64,000 nucleotides of DNA from CAG-238 sp022764365 (GTDB taxonomy: Bacteria; Bacillota; Clostridia; Peptostreptococcales; Anaerovoracaceae). A program made the translations under genes and the position numbers. Position 1 is the stretch's first letter; every line of letters begins with the position of its first letter. The stretch covers positions 1 through 64,000 of the forward strand of contig JALERA010000045.1 in assembly GCA_022764365.1 (NCBI GenBank), given 5' to 3'. Under the pieces are notes generated by a model. The model saw nothing but the letters and a program-made list of their open reading frames with translations, was not told the origin of the DNA and did not search any database. Shown here piece after piece: positions 52,072 through 59,978 of this stretch.

Positions 52072-52112
52072 AAACGCAGAGCGTATGATATGATACGGCC
52101 CTGCGTTTTTTA
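52072..52112. terminator. terminator between convergent genes
   Basis: AAACGCAG and CTGCGTTTTTT enclose a partly paired loop (GCGTATGATATGATACGGC). It lies between the DUF4143 gene and cotJC and could serve both directions. Confidence 0.7.
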
Positions 52113-52148
52113 GTACCTGATTTTCGGGCTCCGGCCTTTGGCGTGCTG

Positions 52149-52745
52149 CTACATATCGAATTCCGGATTGATTGCGTAGAAGTTTTTGGAGTTAAGATTA
52201 TCCTGAACGATTCGCAGCCCTTCGCCGAAACGCTGATAATGCACGACTTCGCGCTCACGCAGGAAGCGGATCGGGTCGAGGACATCCGGGTCGTCGCAAA
52301 GACGGATGATGTTGTCGTAGGTCGTGCGGGCTTTTTGCTCGGCCGCCATGTTTTCCGTCAGGTCGGTGATGGCATCCCCCTTGGAAGCGAAGCAGAGGGC
52401 ATCGAACGGGAAGCCTGCCGCAGCCTGTGCGTATACGCCTGCTGTATGGTCTACAAAATATGTCTCAAAGCCCGCCTCTTTAATTTGTTCCATGGTCATG
52501 TTGCGGGTAAGCTGATGAACGATGGTCGCAACCATCTCTAAATGACCGATTTCTTCCGTGCCGACATCCGTAAGGATTCCGGCAACACTGCGGTAAGGCA
52601 TGCTGTAACGCTGGGAAAGATAGCGAAGGGAAGCGCCGATCTCACCATCAGGGCCACCATACTGACTGACTATGAACTTTGCCAGCGCCGGGTTCGGATT
52701 TTTGATGTTTACAGGGTACTGAAGTCTTTTTTCGTAATTCCACAT
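52149..52745 (-). CDS. cotJC: spore coat protein CotJC / manganese catalase family
   Basis: A 198-residue manganese-catalase-fold protein of the spore coat. WNYEKRLQYPVNIKNPNPAL at the start, then GEIGASLRYLSQRY, TDVGTEEIGHLEMVAT and LREREVVHYQRFGEGL supply the Glu/His metal ligands. The start at 52745 was chosen because it follows GGAGG and the family N-terminus begins there. It ends the cotJABC operon. It may protect the spore from peroxide. Confidence 0.94.
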   Translation of the reverse strand: MWNYEKRLQYPVNIKNPNPALAKFIVSQYGGPDGEIGASLRYLSQRYSMPYRSVAGILTDVGTEEIGHLEMVATIVHQLTRNMTMEQIKEAGFETYFVDHTAGVYAQAAAGFPFDALCFASKGDAITDLTENMAAEQKARTTYDNIIRLCDDPDVLDPIRFLREREVVHYQRFGEGLRIVQDNLNSKNFYAINPEFDM

Positions 52746-52746
52746 G

Positions 52747-52995
52747 CTATGCCTCCACTTCCCAAGGCCACGGGCCCTGTGTCCAAGTCCAGCCCTTTGA
52801 AGTATCGACACCGTAGAAACTCAAAGGACCGTAGTTTTTTTCATATTCGTCACGATACTGCATATACATCGCTTGATTGTCGCGGAAAAAGTCGAGCGCC
52901 ATCTGATTCGTCGGGTGGGAGTCAAGGAAGAGCGCAGTGTCATAAAGCGCGAAGCCGACAGCCTCAACCTTATTGAATAATTCCTGTCTATCCAT
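52747..52995 (-). CDS. cotJB: spore coat protein CotJB
   Basis: An 82-residue protein matching CotJB: VEAVGFALYDTALFLDSHPT, then ALDFFRDNQAMYMQYRDEYE and an aromatic end GPWPWEVEA. It is joined to cotJA by a TAATG overlap and is one base from cotJC. It is needed with CotJA for assembly of CotJC in the coat of Bacillus. Confidence 0.93.
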   Translation of the reverse strand: MDRQELFNKVEAVGFALYDTALFLDSHPTNQMALDFFRDNQAMYMQYRDEYEKNYGPLSFYGVDTSKGWTWTQGPWPWEVEA

Positions 52996-53390
52996 TACAT
53001 TCTTCCTCCTTTGCTGCGCTCGCTCAAAATGGTTCTGCCCTCAAATGGGAGGTCAAGTTCCGGGAAAATTGTTCCGCGGGAAAGGCCTTTTTCTGCGGAG
53101 TAAGTGCTTTTCCACTGCTGCATCGGTGTATATGCCATGGCAATCGGAAGACTGCCTAAATACATCGCATCAAAGCCAGAGGCGTTTGTTCCCGGTCGAT
53201 TTTCACCGCCGGATCCGCTTGTGCCGCCCTGGTTGCCCGAGCCGCCGCTGCCGCCGCCGGGCATCTCCGGACTCGGATTCGGACTCGGATTCGGACTCGG
53301 ACTCTGAGGCGGCCTTACAGGATTTGACGGTACGGTATCGCACCTTCCGCCCATCGTTATGGGCATGCCTATATAAGGATCTTTAATCAA
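52995..53390 (-). CDS. cotJA: spore coat-associated protein CotJA
   Basis: A 131-residue protein. The C-terminal part (LPIAMAYTPMQQWKSTYSAE then GLSRGTIFPELDLPF) is the CotJA core. The N-terminal half is a Pro/Ser and then Gly-rich insert (NPSPNPSPNPSP, GGGSGGSGNQ) coded by a short repeat, making it much longer than the usual 80 or so residues. GGAAAGGGG precedes the start. First gene of the operon, expected to be mother-cell (SigE) controlled, though I could not fix a promoter. Confidence 0.9.
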   Translation of the reverse strand: MIKDPYIGMPITMGGRCDTVPSNPVRPPQSPSPNPSPNPSPEMPGGGSGGSGNQGGTSGSGGENRPGTNASGFDAMYLGSLPIAMAYTPMQQWKSTYSAEKGLSRGTIFPELDLPFEGRTILSERSKGGRM

Positions 53391-53589
53391 AATAAATACC
53401 CCTTTCCTATTGATCTATGCTTTATTTTATGCTCAGCACAGAGAAAGTGTGAAAAAATGCGTAAGGAAGGCAGATACAGACATAAAAGACTGGAAATCGA
53501 CATTTTTATGCGGTAGAATAGGGGTATAGGATATAAATTAGCGACATTTTAACGTATATTTGATATATTATGTATGTGGGAGTTGTGTA

Positions 53590-54741
53590 ATGGAAAGTGA
53601 TACGAAAAAAAGACGGAAGCAGACAGAGGAACAAATCAATATGCAGCGGCTTTTGTCGGAGCGGAAACAGTTGGTCGCATCACACAAGAGAGACATGTTT
53701 CTTTGCGCAGGCGTTTTCGCGATAGCGACATTGGCATCATTCTTTTTCAAGAACACGGCATCAGACCCGTCGCTTAACATCGCAATGCTCTATACGCTTG
53801 GCGTTTTTGTAATTACACGATATACAAACGGCTATGTGTACGGCATGCTCTTTGCGATAATGAGTGTTCTGTCCGTAAACTTTTTTTTCACCTACCCGTA
53901 TCAGGACTTCAATTTTACGATTGAAGGATATCAGGTAACTTTCCTGGGTATGTTCGCCATTGCGATTATCACATCTGCAATGAGCAGCAACATGAAAGAG
54001 CAGGCAGAACAGCTTGCAGAACAAGAGAAGGAGTTGATGGAAGCGCAGAAGGAAAAAATGCGCGCAAACCTTTTGAGAGCCGTTTCGCACGACTTGCGAA
54101 CACCGCTTACGGGAATTATCGGAAACAGCTCGTCCTACTTGGAAATGGGAGACAGCCTCACGGAAGAGGAAAAGAGAGATCTTGTAAGCTATATAAACAA
54201 TGACGCAAACTGGCTTTTGAACATGGTGGAAAATCTGCTTTCGGTAACACGTATCAACAACGAAACCGCATCGGTTGCAAAGTCGCTCGAACCTGTTGAC
54301 GAGGTAGCCTCTGCGGCGGTAATACACTTCAGAAAGCGTTTTCCGGATGCGGAAGTGCATGTGACGGTACCGGATAATGTAGTCATGGTAATGATGGATG
54401 CAATGCTGATTCAGCAGGTAATTATTAATATCCTGCAGAATGCGCAGATGCACGCAAGGAGCACAAAACCATTGGAGCTTACCATCGATGAAGATAAGGA
54501 AAAAGTTTTTTTCCATATCAGGGATTACGGAGTCGGCATCGATGAGGACAGGCTGAAGACGATTTTCGACGGTGAAGGATATCGGTCCGAAGAGGCGAAA
54601 ACGGATGGCTACAAGGGTATGGGAATCGGTCTTTCGATATGCAAGACGATTATTACGGCTCACGGCGGCAGGATTATTGCCGTAAACCACGAGGACGGAG
54701 CGGAATTTTGTTTTTCATTGCCAAAGGAAAAGGAGGACTAG
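53590..54741 (+). CDS. sensor histidine kinase, KdpD C-terminal-like
   Basis: A 383-residue membrane kinase. Four hydrophobic helices (about 36-131) form a DUF4118-type sensor. The HisKA box RAVSHDLRTPLTGIIGNSSS has phospho-acceptor His167, and the ATPase domain shows NILQNAQMHA (N box), DYGVGIDEDRL (G1) and GMGIGLSICKTI (G2). It lacks the large N-terminal KdpD and USP domains of full KdpD. The next gene is its response regulator. No kdpFABC potassium pump is nearby, so the signal may differ from potassium. Confidence 0.9.
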   Translation: MESDTKKRRKQTEEQINMQRLLSERKQLVASHKRDMFLCAGVFAIATLASFFFKNTASDPSLNIAMLYTLGVFVITRYTNGYVYGMLFAIMSVLSVNFFFTYPYQDFNFTIEGYQVTFLGMFAIAIITSAMSSNMKEQAEQLAEQEKELMEAQKEKMRANLLRAVSHDLRTPLTGIIGNSSSYLEMGDSLTEEEKRDLVSYINNDANWLLNMVENLLSVTRINNETASVAKSLEPVDEVASAAVIHFRKRFPDAEVHVTVPDNVVMVMMDAMLIQQVIINILQNAQMHARSTKPLELTIDEDKEKVFFHIRDYGVGIDEDRLKTIFDGEGYRSEEAKTDGYKGMGIGLSICKTIITAHGGRIIAVNHEDGAEFCFSLPKEKED

Positions 54742-54744
54742 ACA

Positions 54745-55461
54745 ATGTATCAGAAAATCTCAATTTTAATCATAGAGGATGAAAAAAGCATTTGCGATTT
54801 TATCAGCAAAACACTGAATTCACATCAATATAAGGTTAGTGCGGCACACAACGGAAAGGACGGACTCACGATGATCACGTCCTCACTTCCGGATTTGGTG
54901 CTGCTGGATTTGGGGCTTCCGGACATGGACGGCCTCGAAGTTATAAAGAAAACAAGAGAGTGGTCAAGTCTTCCGATTATCGTTATTTCGGCAAGAACAC
55001 AGGAAAAAGAAAAGGTTGCCGCGCTTGATGCAGGCGCTGACGACTATATCACCAAGCCTTTCGGAACTTTCGAACTTCTTGCGCGGATCCGTACGGCAAT
55101 CCGGCACAACAACAGGATTACAGATGACACAACGAACAACAACCGGCCGTATTCGGCGGGCGGGCTTGTCATCGACTTTGAAAAGCGAATTGTAAGCCTC
55201 GAGGGAGAAGAAATTCACCTTACGAGAGTGGAATATAAAATCGTGTCGCTGCTTGCCAGAAATTCAGGCAAAGTTATGACCTACGACACGTTGATAAACG
55301 AAGTGTGGGGGCCGTATGCGGACGACAACAACAGAATCCTTCGAGTAAATATGGCAAATATACGCCGCAAGCTCGAGAAAAACCCGGGGGAACCGAAATA
55401 TATCTTCACGGAGCTGGGTGTAGGTTATCGAATGCTTGAAGACGAGAATTTATCTGTTTAA
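54745..55461 (+). CDS. OmpR/PhoB-type response regulator (KdpE-like)
   Basis: A 238-residue regulator: receiver domain with Asp12-Asp13 pocket region (IEDEKSI), phosphorylated Asp55 (LLDLGLPDMDGLEV) and conserved Lys in ITKPFGTFELL, then a winged helix DNA-binding domain (HLTRVEYKIVSLLARNSGKV and YIFTELGVGYRM). It lies three bases after the kinase gene and is co-transcribed. Confidence 0.93.
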   Translation: MYQKISILIIEDEKSICDFISKTLNSHQYKVSAAHNGKDGLTMITSSLPDLVLLDLGLPDMDGLEVIKKTREWSSLPIIVISARTQEKEKVAALDAGADDYITKPFGTFELLARIRTAIRHNNRITDDTTNNNRPYSAGGLVIDFEKRIVSLEGEEIHLTRVEYKIVSLLARNSGKVMTYDTLINEVWGPYADDNNRILRVNMANIRRKLEKNPGEPKYIFTELGVGYRMLEDENLSV

Positions 55462-55481
55462 TGAAGGAATGACAAGACAAA

Positions 55482-56747
55482 ATGCAGGAAAATACAAACA
55501 CAGCAAGAAAACAAGAACGCTGCGGTCTTTTGGGCCGCAGCTTAAAACATAGTTACAGCCCTGAAATTCACCGCATGATTTCGGAGCAGATGCAGCATCC
55601 GTATGAGTATGCCATCTACGAAAAAGAACCCGAAGAAGTGGAAAACTTCATTCGAAACGGCGAATGGGACGGACTGAATGTGACAATTCCGTATAAGGAA
55701 GTCGTCATGCGCTTCTGCGATGAAATTTCGGAAGAAGCACACGAAATCTGTGCCGTGAACACGCTCGTGCGGCGCGGCGGAAAAATTATCGGATACAACA
55801 CAGACTATTTCGGCTTCAAAAAAAGCCTCGAGGATGCGGGCATCTGCGTGAAAGGTGCGAAGACAACGGTACTCGGAAGCGGAGGCGCATCCAAGGCGGT
55901 TTGCAAGGCACTTGATGACATGGGAGCCTCGCGCATAGACATCGTAAGCAGAACCGGAAAACTGAATTATCAAAATTTGAATGAGCATAAGGATGCCGAA
56001 ATCCTCATAAACACAACGCCGGTGGGCATGTATCCGGATACCGGGCGCTCGGCAGCGTTTCCGGGAACCTTCCCGAATCTGAAGTGGGCAGTCGATGTGA
56101 TTTACAACCCGCTGCGCACGAACTTCCTCTGCCAGGCAAAGAAAGCCGGAATCGACATCCTTTCGGGTATGCGCATGCTGGTGCTTCAGGCGGCAGCATC
56201 GGCGGAACTTTTTCTGGACGAAAAAATCCCCAGGGGCATTCCTGAAATTGTTGAGAAACAGTTGATTTCGGAGAAACGCAACATCGTTCTCATCGGAATG
56301 CCGGGGGTAGGCAAAACCACCGTCGGCAGCATTCTCGCAGCGGAACTGGGCTGTGATTTTTATGACACCGATGAGATGATAACTGCCATGGAAGGAAAAA
56401 CGATTCCTGAGATTTTTGCAGAGGGAGGAGAGGACGCTTTCCGCCGCTGTGAATCCGAAGCGGTTTCCGAGGTCTCCAAGGTTACAGGCGCGGTAATCGC
56501 CTGTGGTGGTGGAGTTGTTACCCGTGAGGAAAACTACTACGCGCTGGCGGAAAACGGCTATATTGTTTTTTTGGATCGAGACATATCCGAGCTTTCTGCA
56601 CTCGGCAGGCCCATCAGCCAGGCAGTGCCTGCAGAAAGACTTTACCGCATGAGACTTCCTCTGTATCTCGGCTGGTGTGATGCATCGGCAGCCATTCATG
56701 GGGAATCACCCGAAGAAACAGCTGCGGATATTATAAATATGCTTTAG
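55482..56747 (+). CDS. aroE: bifunctional shikimate dehydrogenase / shikimate kinase fusion
   Basis: A 421-residue fusion of two steps of aromatic amino-acid synthesis. Residues about 12-262 are AroE: LLGRSLKHSYSPEIHRMI, NVTIPYKEVVM (catalytic Lys), GYNTDYFGF, NADPH loop VLGSGGASKAV and INTTPVGMYP. Residues about 268-421 are AroK: Walker A LIGMPGVGKTTVG, DTDEMI, FRRCESEAV and ACGGGVVT. Combining dehydrogenase and kinase allows channelling of shikimate. In most bacteria these are separate genes, so the fusion is a useful taxonomic mark. Confidence 0.94.
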   Translation: MQENTNTARKQERCGLLGRSLKHSYSPEIHRMISEQMQHPYEYAIYEKEPEEVENFIRNGEWDGLNVTIPYKEVVMRFCDEISEEAHEICAVNTLVRRGGKIIGYNTDYFGFKKSLEDAGICVKGAKTTVLGSGGASKAVCKALDDMGASRIDIVSRTGKLNYQNLNEHKDAEILINTTPVGMYPDTGRSAAFPGTFPNLKWAVDVIYNPLRTNFLCQAKKAGIDILSGMRMLVLQAAASAELFLDEKIPRGIPEIVEKQLISEKRNIVLIGMPGVGKTTVGSILAAELGCDFYDTDEMITAMEGKTIPEIFAEGGEDAFRRCESEAVSEVSKVTGAVIACGGGVVTREENYYALAENGYIVFLDRDISELSALGRPISQAVPAERLYRMRLPLYLGWCDASAAIHGESPEETAADIINML

Positions 56748-56756
56748 AATCAAAAA

Positions 56757-56792
56757 AGGTTACCGGGAAGTTCTCCCGGCAGCCTTTTTTTC
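56757..56792. terminator. terminator between aroE-aroK and gerQ
   Basis: AAGGTTACCGGGA and TCCCGGCAGCCTT form a 13-base stem with one mismatch and a wobble, followed by T-runs; AAAAAAGG before it gives T on the minus strand, so it can serve both genes. Confidence 0.85.
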
Positions 56793-56803
56793 ATGAGCAT
56801 TGA

Positions 56804-57535
56804 TTAGCGGGTTGTCGGCCCGAAAGGAATGTTCGGGAAAACCGGTTCGCCGAAATGCATGTAGACGTATTTGATGCTGTAAAGGTCAACGATTGCGACA
56901 TTTCCGTTGGAAATATCCTGCAGCAGCAGATAATTGTTTCCCACCCCTACGAGGAAACCGTACCGGTCTTCGGTGGAGTCCGAGCCGATAAGCTGCTCGA
57001 CGCGCATGTAGCGGCCGATCTGCGTACGAAGAAACCCATTCATATACTGCACCGAATCGTAGTCAATGGTCTGCTCATATTCCGGCGGAACCAGCGGGCT
57101 GCTCGGAACGCTGAAGCTCGGGCTTTGCTGGCCGGTATTCTGCAGAGAGTTTACATAGTCGGTCATATTCTGATAGATCAAAGGAATCGAGGCTGTATTT
57201 GTTTGGAACGTTCTGTATGGATCCTGATGTGCGCCCTGTGCGCCGCCGCCTATGTAAGAAGTCGAAGTATCGTTTTGGGAAGCCGGAGCCTGCGGCACCG
57301 CCTCGGAAATCGTCGTGGAAGCGGCAGGAACTGCTGCCTCGGCAGAAACTTCGACAGACGCTTCGCCGGTTGCTTCGCCGGGAGCCGCCGATACATAGAC
57401 CGGCTCTTCGGCTGCCGTCGGTGCCGGTGCCGGCGCCGATGCCGGAATGTCCTCAAATTCGATTTTGTCTCCGATCTGTATTTCACCTCTTCGGATCATC
57501 GTTGGTGTAATCACGTTGTGACTGCATGGTGCCAT
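56804..57535 (-). CDS. GerQ-like spore coat protein with Pro/Ala-rich N-terminus
   Basis: A 243-residue protein. The C-terminal 75 residues (YMNGFLRTQIGRYMRVEQLI, GFLVGVGNNYLLLQDISNGN and VDLYSIKYVYMHF) resemble the GerQ core in length and pattern. Residues about 30-90 are rich in Ala, Pro, Glu and Val; about 100-160 are Ser/Thr/Gln-rich. In Bacillus GerQ is a coat protein crosslinked by transglutaminase and needed to place CwlJ, and here a cwlJ gene lies directly upstream in the same operon, which supports the call. The start follows AGGAGG. Confidence 0.72.
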   Translation of the reverse strand: MAPCSHNVITPTMIRRGEIQIGDKIEFEDIPASAPAPAPTAAEEPVYVSAAPGEATGEASVEVSAEAAVPAASTTISEAVPQAPASQNDTSTSYIGGGAQGAHQDPYRTFQTNTASIPLIYQNMTDYVNSLQNTGQQSPSFSVPSSPLVPPEYEQTIDYDSVQYMNGFLRTQIGRYMRVEQLIGSDSTEDRYGFLVGVGNNYLLLQDISNGNVAIVDLYSIKYVYMHFGEPVFPNIPFGPTTR

Positions 57536-57553
57536 AAAAAACCTCCTGAATTT

Positions 57554-57997
57554 TTAAGTATCTGCATAAAGCTCGGTCGGTATGTAAAAGCAATGATTGC
57601 CTACACGATTGTGAATCACACCGACCCTTGTCGGAAAGTAAGTGGGGCAGGAGTCGCTGCAAGGATTGAAGAAGAAAAGCGATTCGTCCACGCCGACCAG
57701 CCTGCCGCCGCCAAGTGCCCAGTCCACAATATCGTAGTGCTCCTGCGTGGGCGTCATATTGTAGACATTCTGCCGGTTGTATCTGCCGCCCACAGTCTCC
57801 TGCATGCAGACGAACTGCCCGGGCTGTGTGATGACTGCGCGCACATCGCCGCCGTTGTTGACCCGCGAAAATTCGCCCACATCAATCGTGGCACGGTTCA
57901 TAATAACGGTTGCTACCGCCTGCATTCCCGCAGTTCCTTCTCCGCCTGCCTCACATTGTATCAATCTTGCAAATAATTCTCTGGTGTCCAGTGCCAT
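57554..57997 (-). CDS. cwlJ: spore cortex-lytic hydrolase CwlJ
   Basis: A 147-residue SleB-family peptidoglycan hydrolase used in germination. RLIQCEAGGEGTAGMQAVAT has the catalytic Glu, followed by VIMNRA, the FVCMQETVGGRYNRQ block, and near the end FFFNPCSDSCPTYF and RVGVIHNRVGNHCFY. No signal peptide, as in CwlJ rather than SleB. The GGAGG site is eight bases before the ATG and lies inside a hairpin. The next gene is gerQ-like. Confidence 0.93.
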   Translation of the reverse strand: MALDTRELFARLIQCEAGGEGTAGMQAVATVIMNRATIDVGEFSRVNNGGDVRAVITQPGQFVCMQETVGGRYNRQNVYNMTPTQEHYDIVDWALGGGRLVGVDESLFFFNPCSDSCPTYFPTRVGVIHNRVGNHCFYIPTELYADT

Positions 57998-58005
57998 AAA
58001 AAATA

Positions 58006-58036
58006 CCTCCGCAAACTATAACAGTATATGCGGAGG
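58006..58036 (-). promoter_or_regulatory. hairpin covering the cwlJ ribosome-binding site
   Basis: On the minus strand CCTCCGCA (58036-58029) pairs with TGCGGAGG (58013-58006) across a 15-base AT-rich loop. The second arm contains the Shine-Dalgarno GGAGG of cwlJ, so the hairpin could limit translation. Confidence 0.65.
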
Positions 58037-58062
58037 CATTCGTTTTGTTACGTATGTATTTT

Positions 58063-59469
58063 TTATTTAGCCTTCAGTCTGTCAACTTCAGCAAAGTGCT
58101 CTTTGGTGAGTTTGAATACCACCGGTGAAAGTGCAAACAGTGCAATGAAGTTTGGAATTGCCATAAGACCGTTGAATGTATCTGCAATATCCCATACCGC
58201 ATCGATCGGGCTTACGCAGCCGACTACGATGATGATGCAGAAGAAAATCTGATAAGGCTTAACTGCTTTCATACCGAAGAGGTACTGGATGCAGCGTGTT
58301 CCGTACAGGGACCAGCCGAGGATTGTGGAATATGCGAACATCATTAAAGCAAGTGCAACGAAAACAGCGGAGAGCTTGTCGCCCCAAATTGTTCCGAATG
58401 CGGAAGTGATGAGCTCGCTGCCCGGCTTTTCGCCGAATGTGATGTCAACGCCGCTGATGATGATTGTAAGCGCTGTCAGTGAACAGATTACGATCGTATC
58501 GATGAATACTTCAAAAATACCGAAGACACCCTGCTGAACCGGTCCTTCGCAGTTTGCCGCAGCGTGTGCGATAGGCGCAGAACCAAGACCTGCTTCGTTG
58601 GAGAATGCGGATCTTCTCAGACCCCAAACGATTGCGTTCTTAAGCAGAATACCGCTGCCTGCGCCGACAACCGCCTGTGGGTTGAATGCAGCAACGAAAA
58701 TCTTGCGGAATGCTTCTCCAACCATGTCAATATTGCCGAAGATGACAACGAGGGTGAAAACGATGTAAACAATACTCATAATCGGAACGAGTCTTTCGGT
58801 TACGGAACCGATTCTCTTGATGCCACCGAACAGAACGCCTGCAGTCAGGAGAGCCAGAGCGATACCGATTACCCAGTCAACCGCAGCCACATCTGCAAAG
58901 TTAGGAGCAAATGCTGCAACCGCACCCTTGATGGAGTCGTTGATGGAGTTTGCCTGAGACATGTTGCCGATACCAAACGATGCCAGAACTGCGAATAAGC
59001 AGAACAGAATCGCAAGCCAGGACCATTTCTGTCCGAGACCGTTCTTGATATAGTACATCGGTCCGCCGACCCAGTCACCCTTTGCGTCCGTTTCACGATA
59101 ACGAATGGAAAGTGTAACTTCGGCATATTTGATAACCATGCCCAGGAGCGCTGCCAGCCAGAGCCAGAAAATCGCACCGTATCCACCGAGTGCAATCGCC
59201 TGGGAAGTTCCGACGATATTACCGGTACCTACCGTTCCGGCAAGTGCGGTACATACAGCCTGAAGCGGTGTAACCTCACCTTCACCTGCATCCGATTTCT
59301 TGAAAATTTTTCCGAATGTGTTTTTCATGGCATATCCGAATCTACGGAATTGAACGCCGCCCGAACCAATTGTATAATACAATCCTCCTACGAATACGCA
59401 AGGAAGCAGGATGTAAATCCATGCGACGGTATTCAGTGTGCCTGCTACAAAATCATATAAAGCCTGCAT
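58063..59469 (-). CDS. alanine/glycine:cation symporter (AGCS family)
   Basis: A 468-residue inner-membrane symporter importing alanine or glycine with sodium or protons. AGCS blocks: ALAGTVGTGNIVGTSQAIAL near 80, GGPMYYIKNGLG, LRRSAFSNEAGLGSAPIAHA near 290 and several further helices. The start at 59469 was chosen at the family N-terminus; an upstream extension runs back through the leader. It lies behind a tandem glycine riboswitch, which points to glycine as a substrate. Confidence 0.95.
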   Translation of the reverse strand: MQALYDFVAGTLNTVAWIYILLPCVFVGGLYYTIGSGGVQFRRFGYAMKNTFGKIFKKSDAGEGEVTPLQAVCTALAGTVGTGNIVGTSQAIALGGYGAIFWLWLAALLGMVIKYAEVTLSIRYRETDAKGDWVGGPMYYIKNGLGQKWSWLAILFCLFAVLASFGIGNMSQANSINDSIKGAVAAFAPNFADVAAVDWVIGIALALLTAGVLFGGIKRIGSVTERLVPIMSIVYIVFTLVVIFGNIDMVGEAFRKIFVAAFNPQAVVGAGSGILLKNAIVWGLRRSAFSNEAGLGSAPIAHAAANCEGPVQQGVFGIFEVFIDTIVICSLTALTIIISGVDITFGEKPGSELITSAFGTIWGDKLSAVFVALALMMFAYSTILGWSLYGTRCIQYLFGMKAVKPYQIFFCIIIVVGCVSPIDAVWDIADTFNGLMAIPNFIALFALSPVVFKLTKEHFAEVDRLKAK

Positions 59470-59520
59470 TTTTGTGTCCTCTCTTTCTTCTTTTAGCTTT
59501 TTAATGTCAATGTTAGAAAT

Positions 59521-59557
59521 TAAAAAGAGACAAGCTTTCCGGAAAGCCTGCCTCTTG
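59521..59557 (-). terminator. terminator of the glycine riboswitch leader
   Basis: On the minus strand AAGAGGCAGGCTTTCC pairs with GGAAAGCTTGTCTCTT, followed by T5. It lies between the aptamers and the symporter gene and could be the switched element. Confidence 0.8.
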
Positions 59558-59639
59558 GTTCTTATGCAAATATTCGTCAATCATAAACAAGTAACAATGT
59601 AAAGCTGAAATACTCCCCAATTAGGGAGGAATCATTTCT

Positions 59640-59825
59640 TTCTGTCCTTTTGCCTGAGAGATTGGCGTATTCTTCGCCTTGCACCTTCGGCCCCCGCTTA
59701 AGCGGGCGTCTCCAGAACGCTATCCCTTTACAGTCCTCACCGCGCGAGGCATACCCGGTCGGGCAGGCCGTGCGGAACCTGAGAGTTTTACTCCTTCGGT
59801 AGGTTCAACCTTTTCCTGCAAAGTT
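59640..59825 (-). promoter_or_regulatory. tandem glycine riboswitch
   Basis: On the minus strand two aptamers follow one another. The first has ACCGAAGGAGTAAAACTCTC then AGG and GAGGACTG. The second has GGGGGCCGAAGGTGCAAGGC, AATCTCTCAGGCAAAAGGAC and AGA. These are the conserved cores of the glycine aptamer. They precede the AGCS symporter gene. Confidence 0.95.
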
Positions 59826-59952
59826 CATCTAGCATATTCATTTGTGTACCTGCCGCAAAATGCCGCAAGCACGATAACAGAAGTAATTATATACAATACA
59901 GGGGAAAAAATCAAGGGGGAATCCTCGAATTTTGTAGGGAAATACAAAAAAT

Positions 59953-59978
59953 CGCCCCGTTAGGAGCGAATTTTTTTG
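59953..59978 (-). terminator. terminator at the end of the MATE gene
   Basis: On the minus strand TTCGCTCC-TAAC-GGGGCGA is followed by T6. The hairpin overlaps the last codons and the stop of the gene. Confidence 0.75.

Noticed and set aside
56855..57976. 373-codon plus-strand open frame across gerQ and cwlJ
   Set aside because: It lies opposite two supported genes; its Cys/His/Arg-rich composition is typical of antisense translation.
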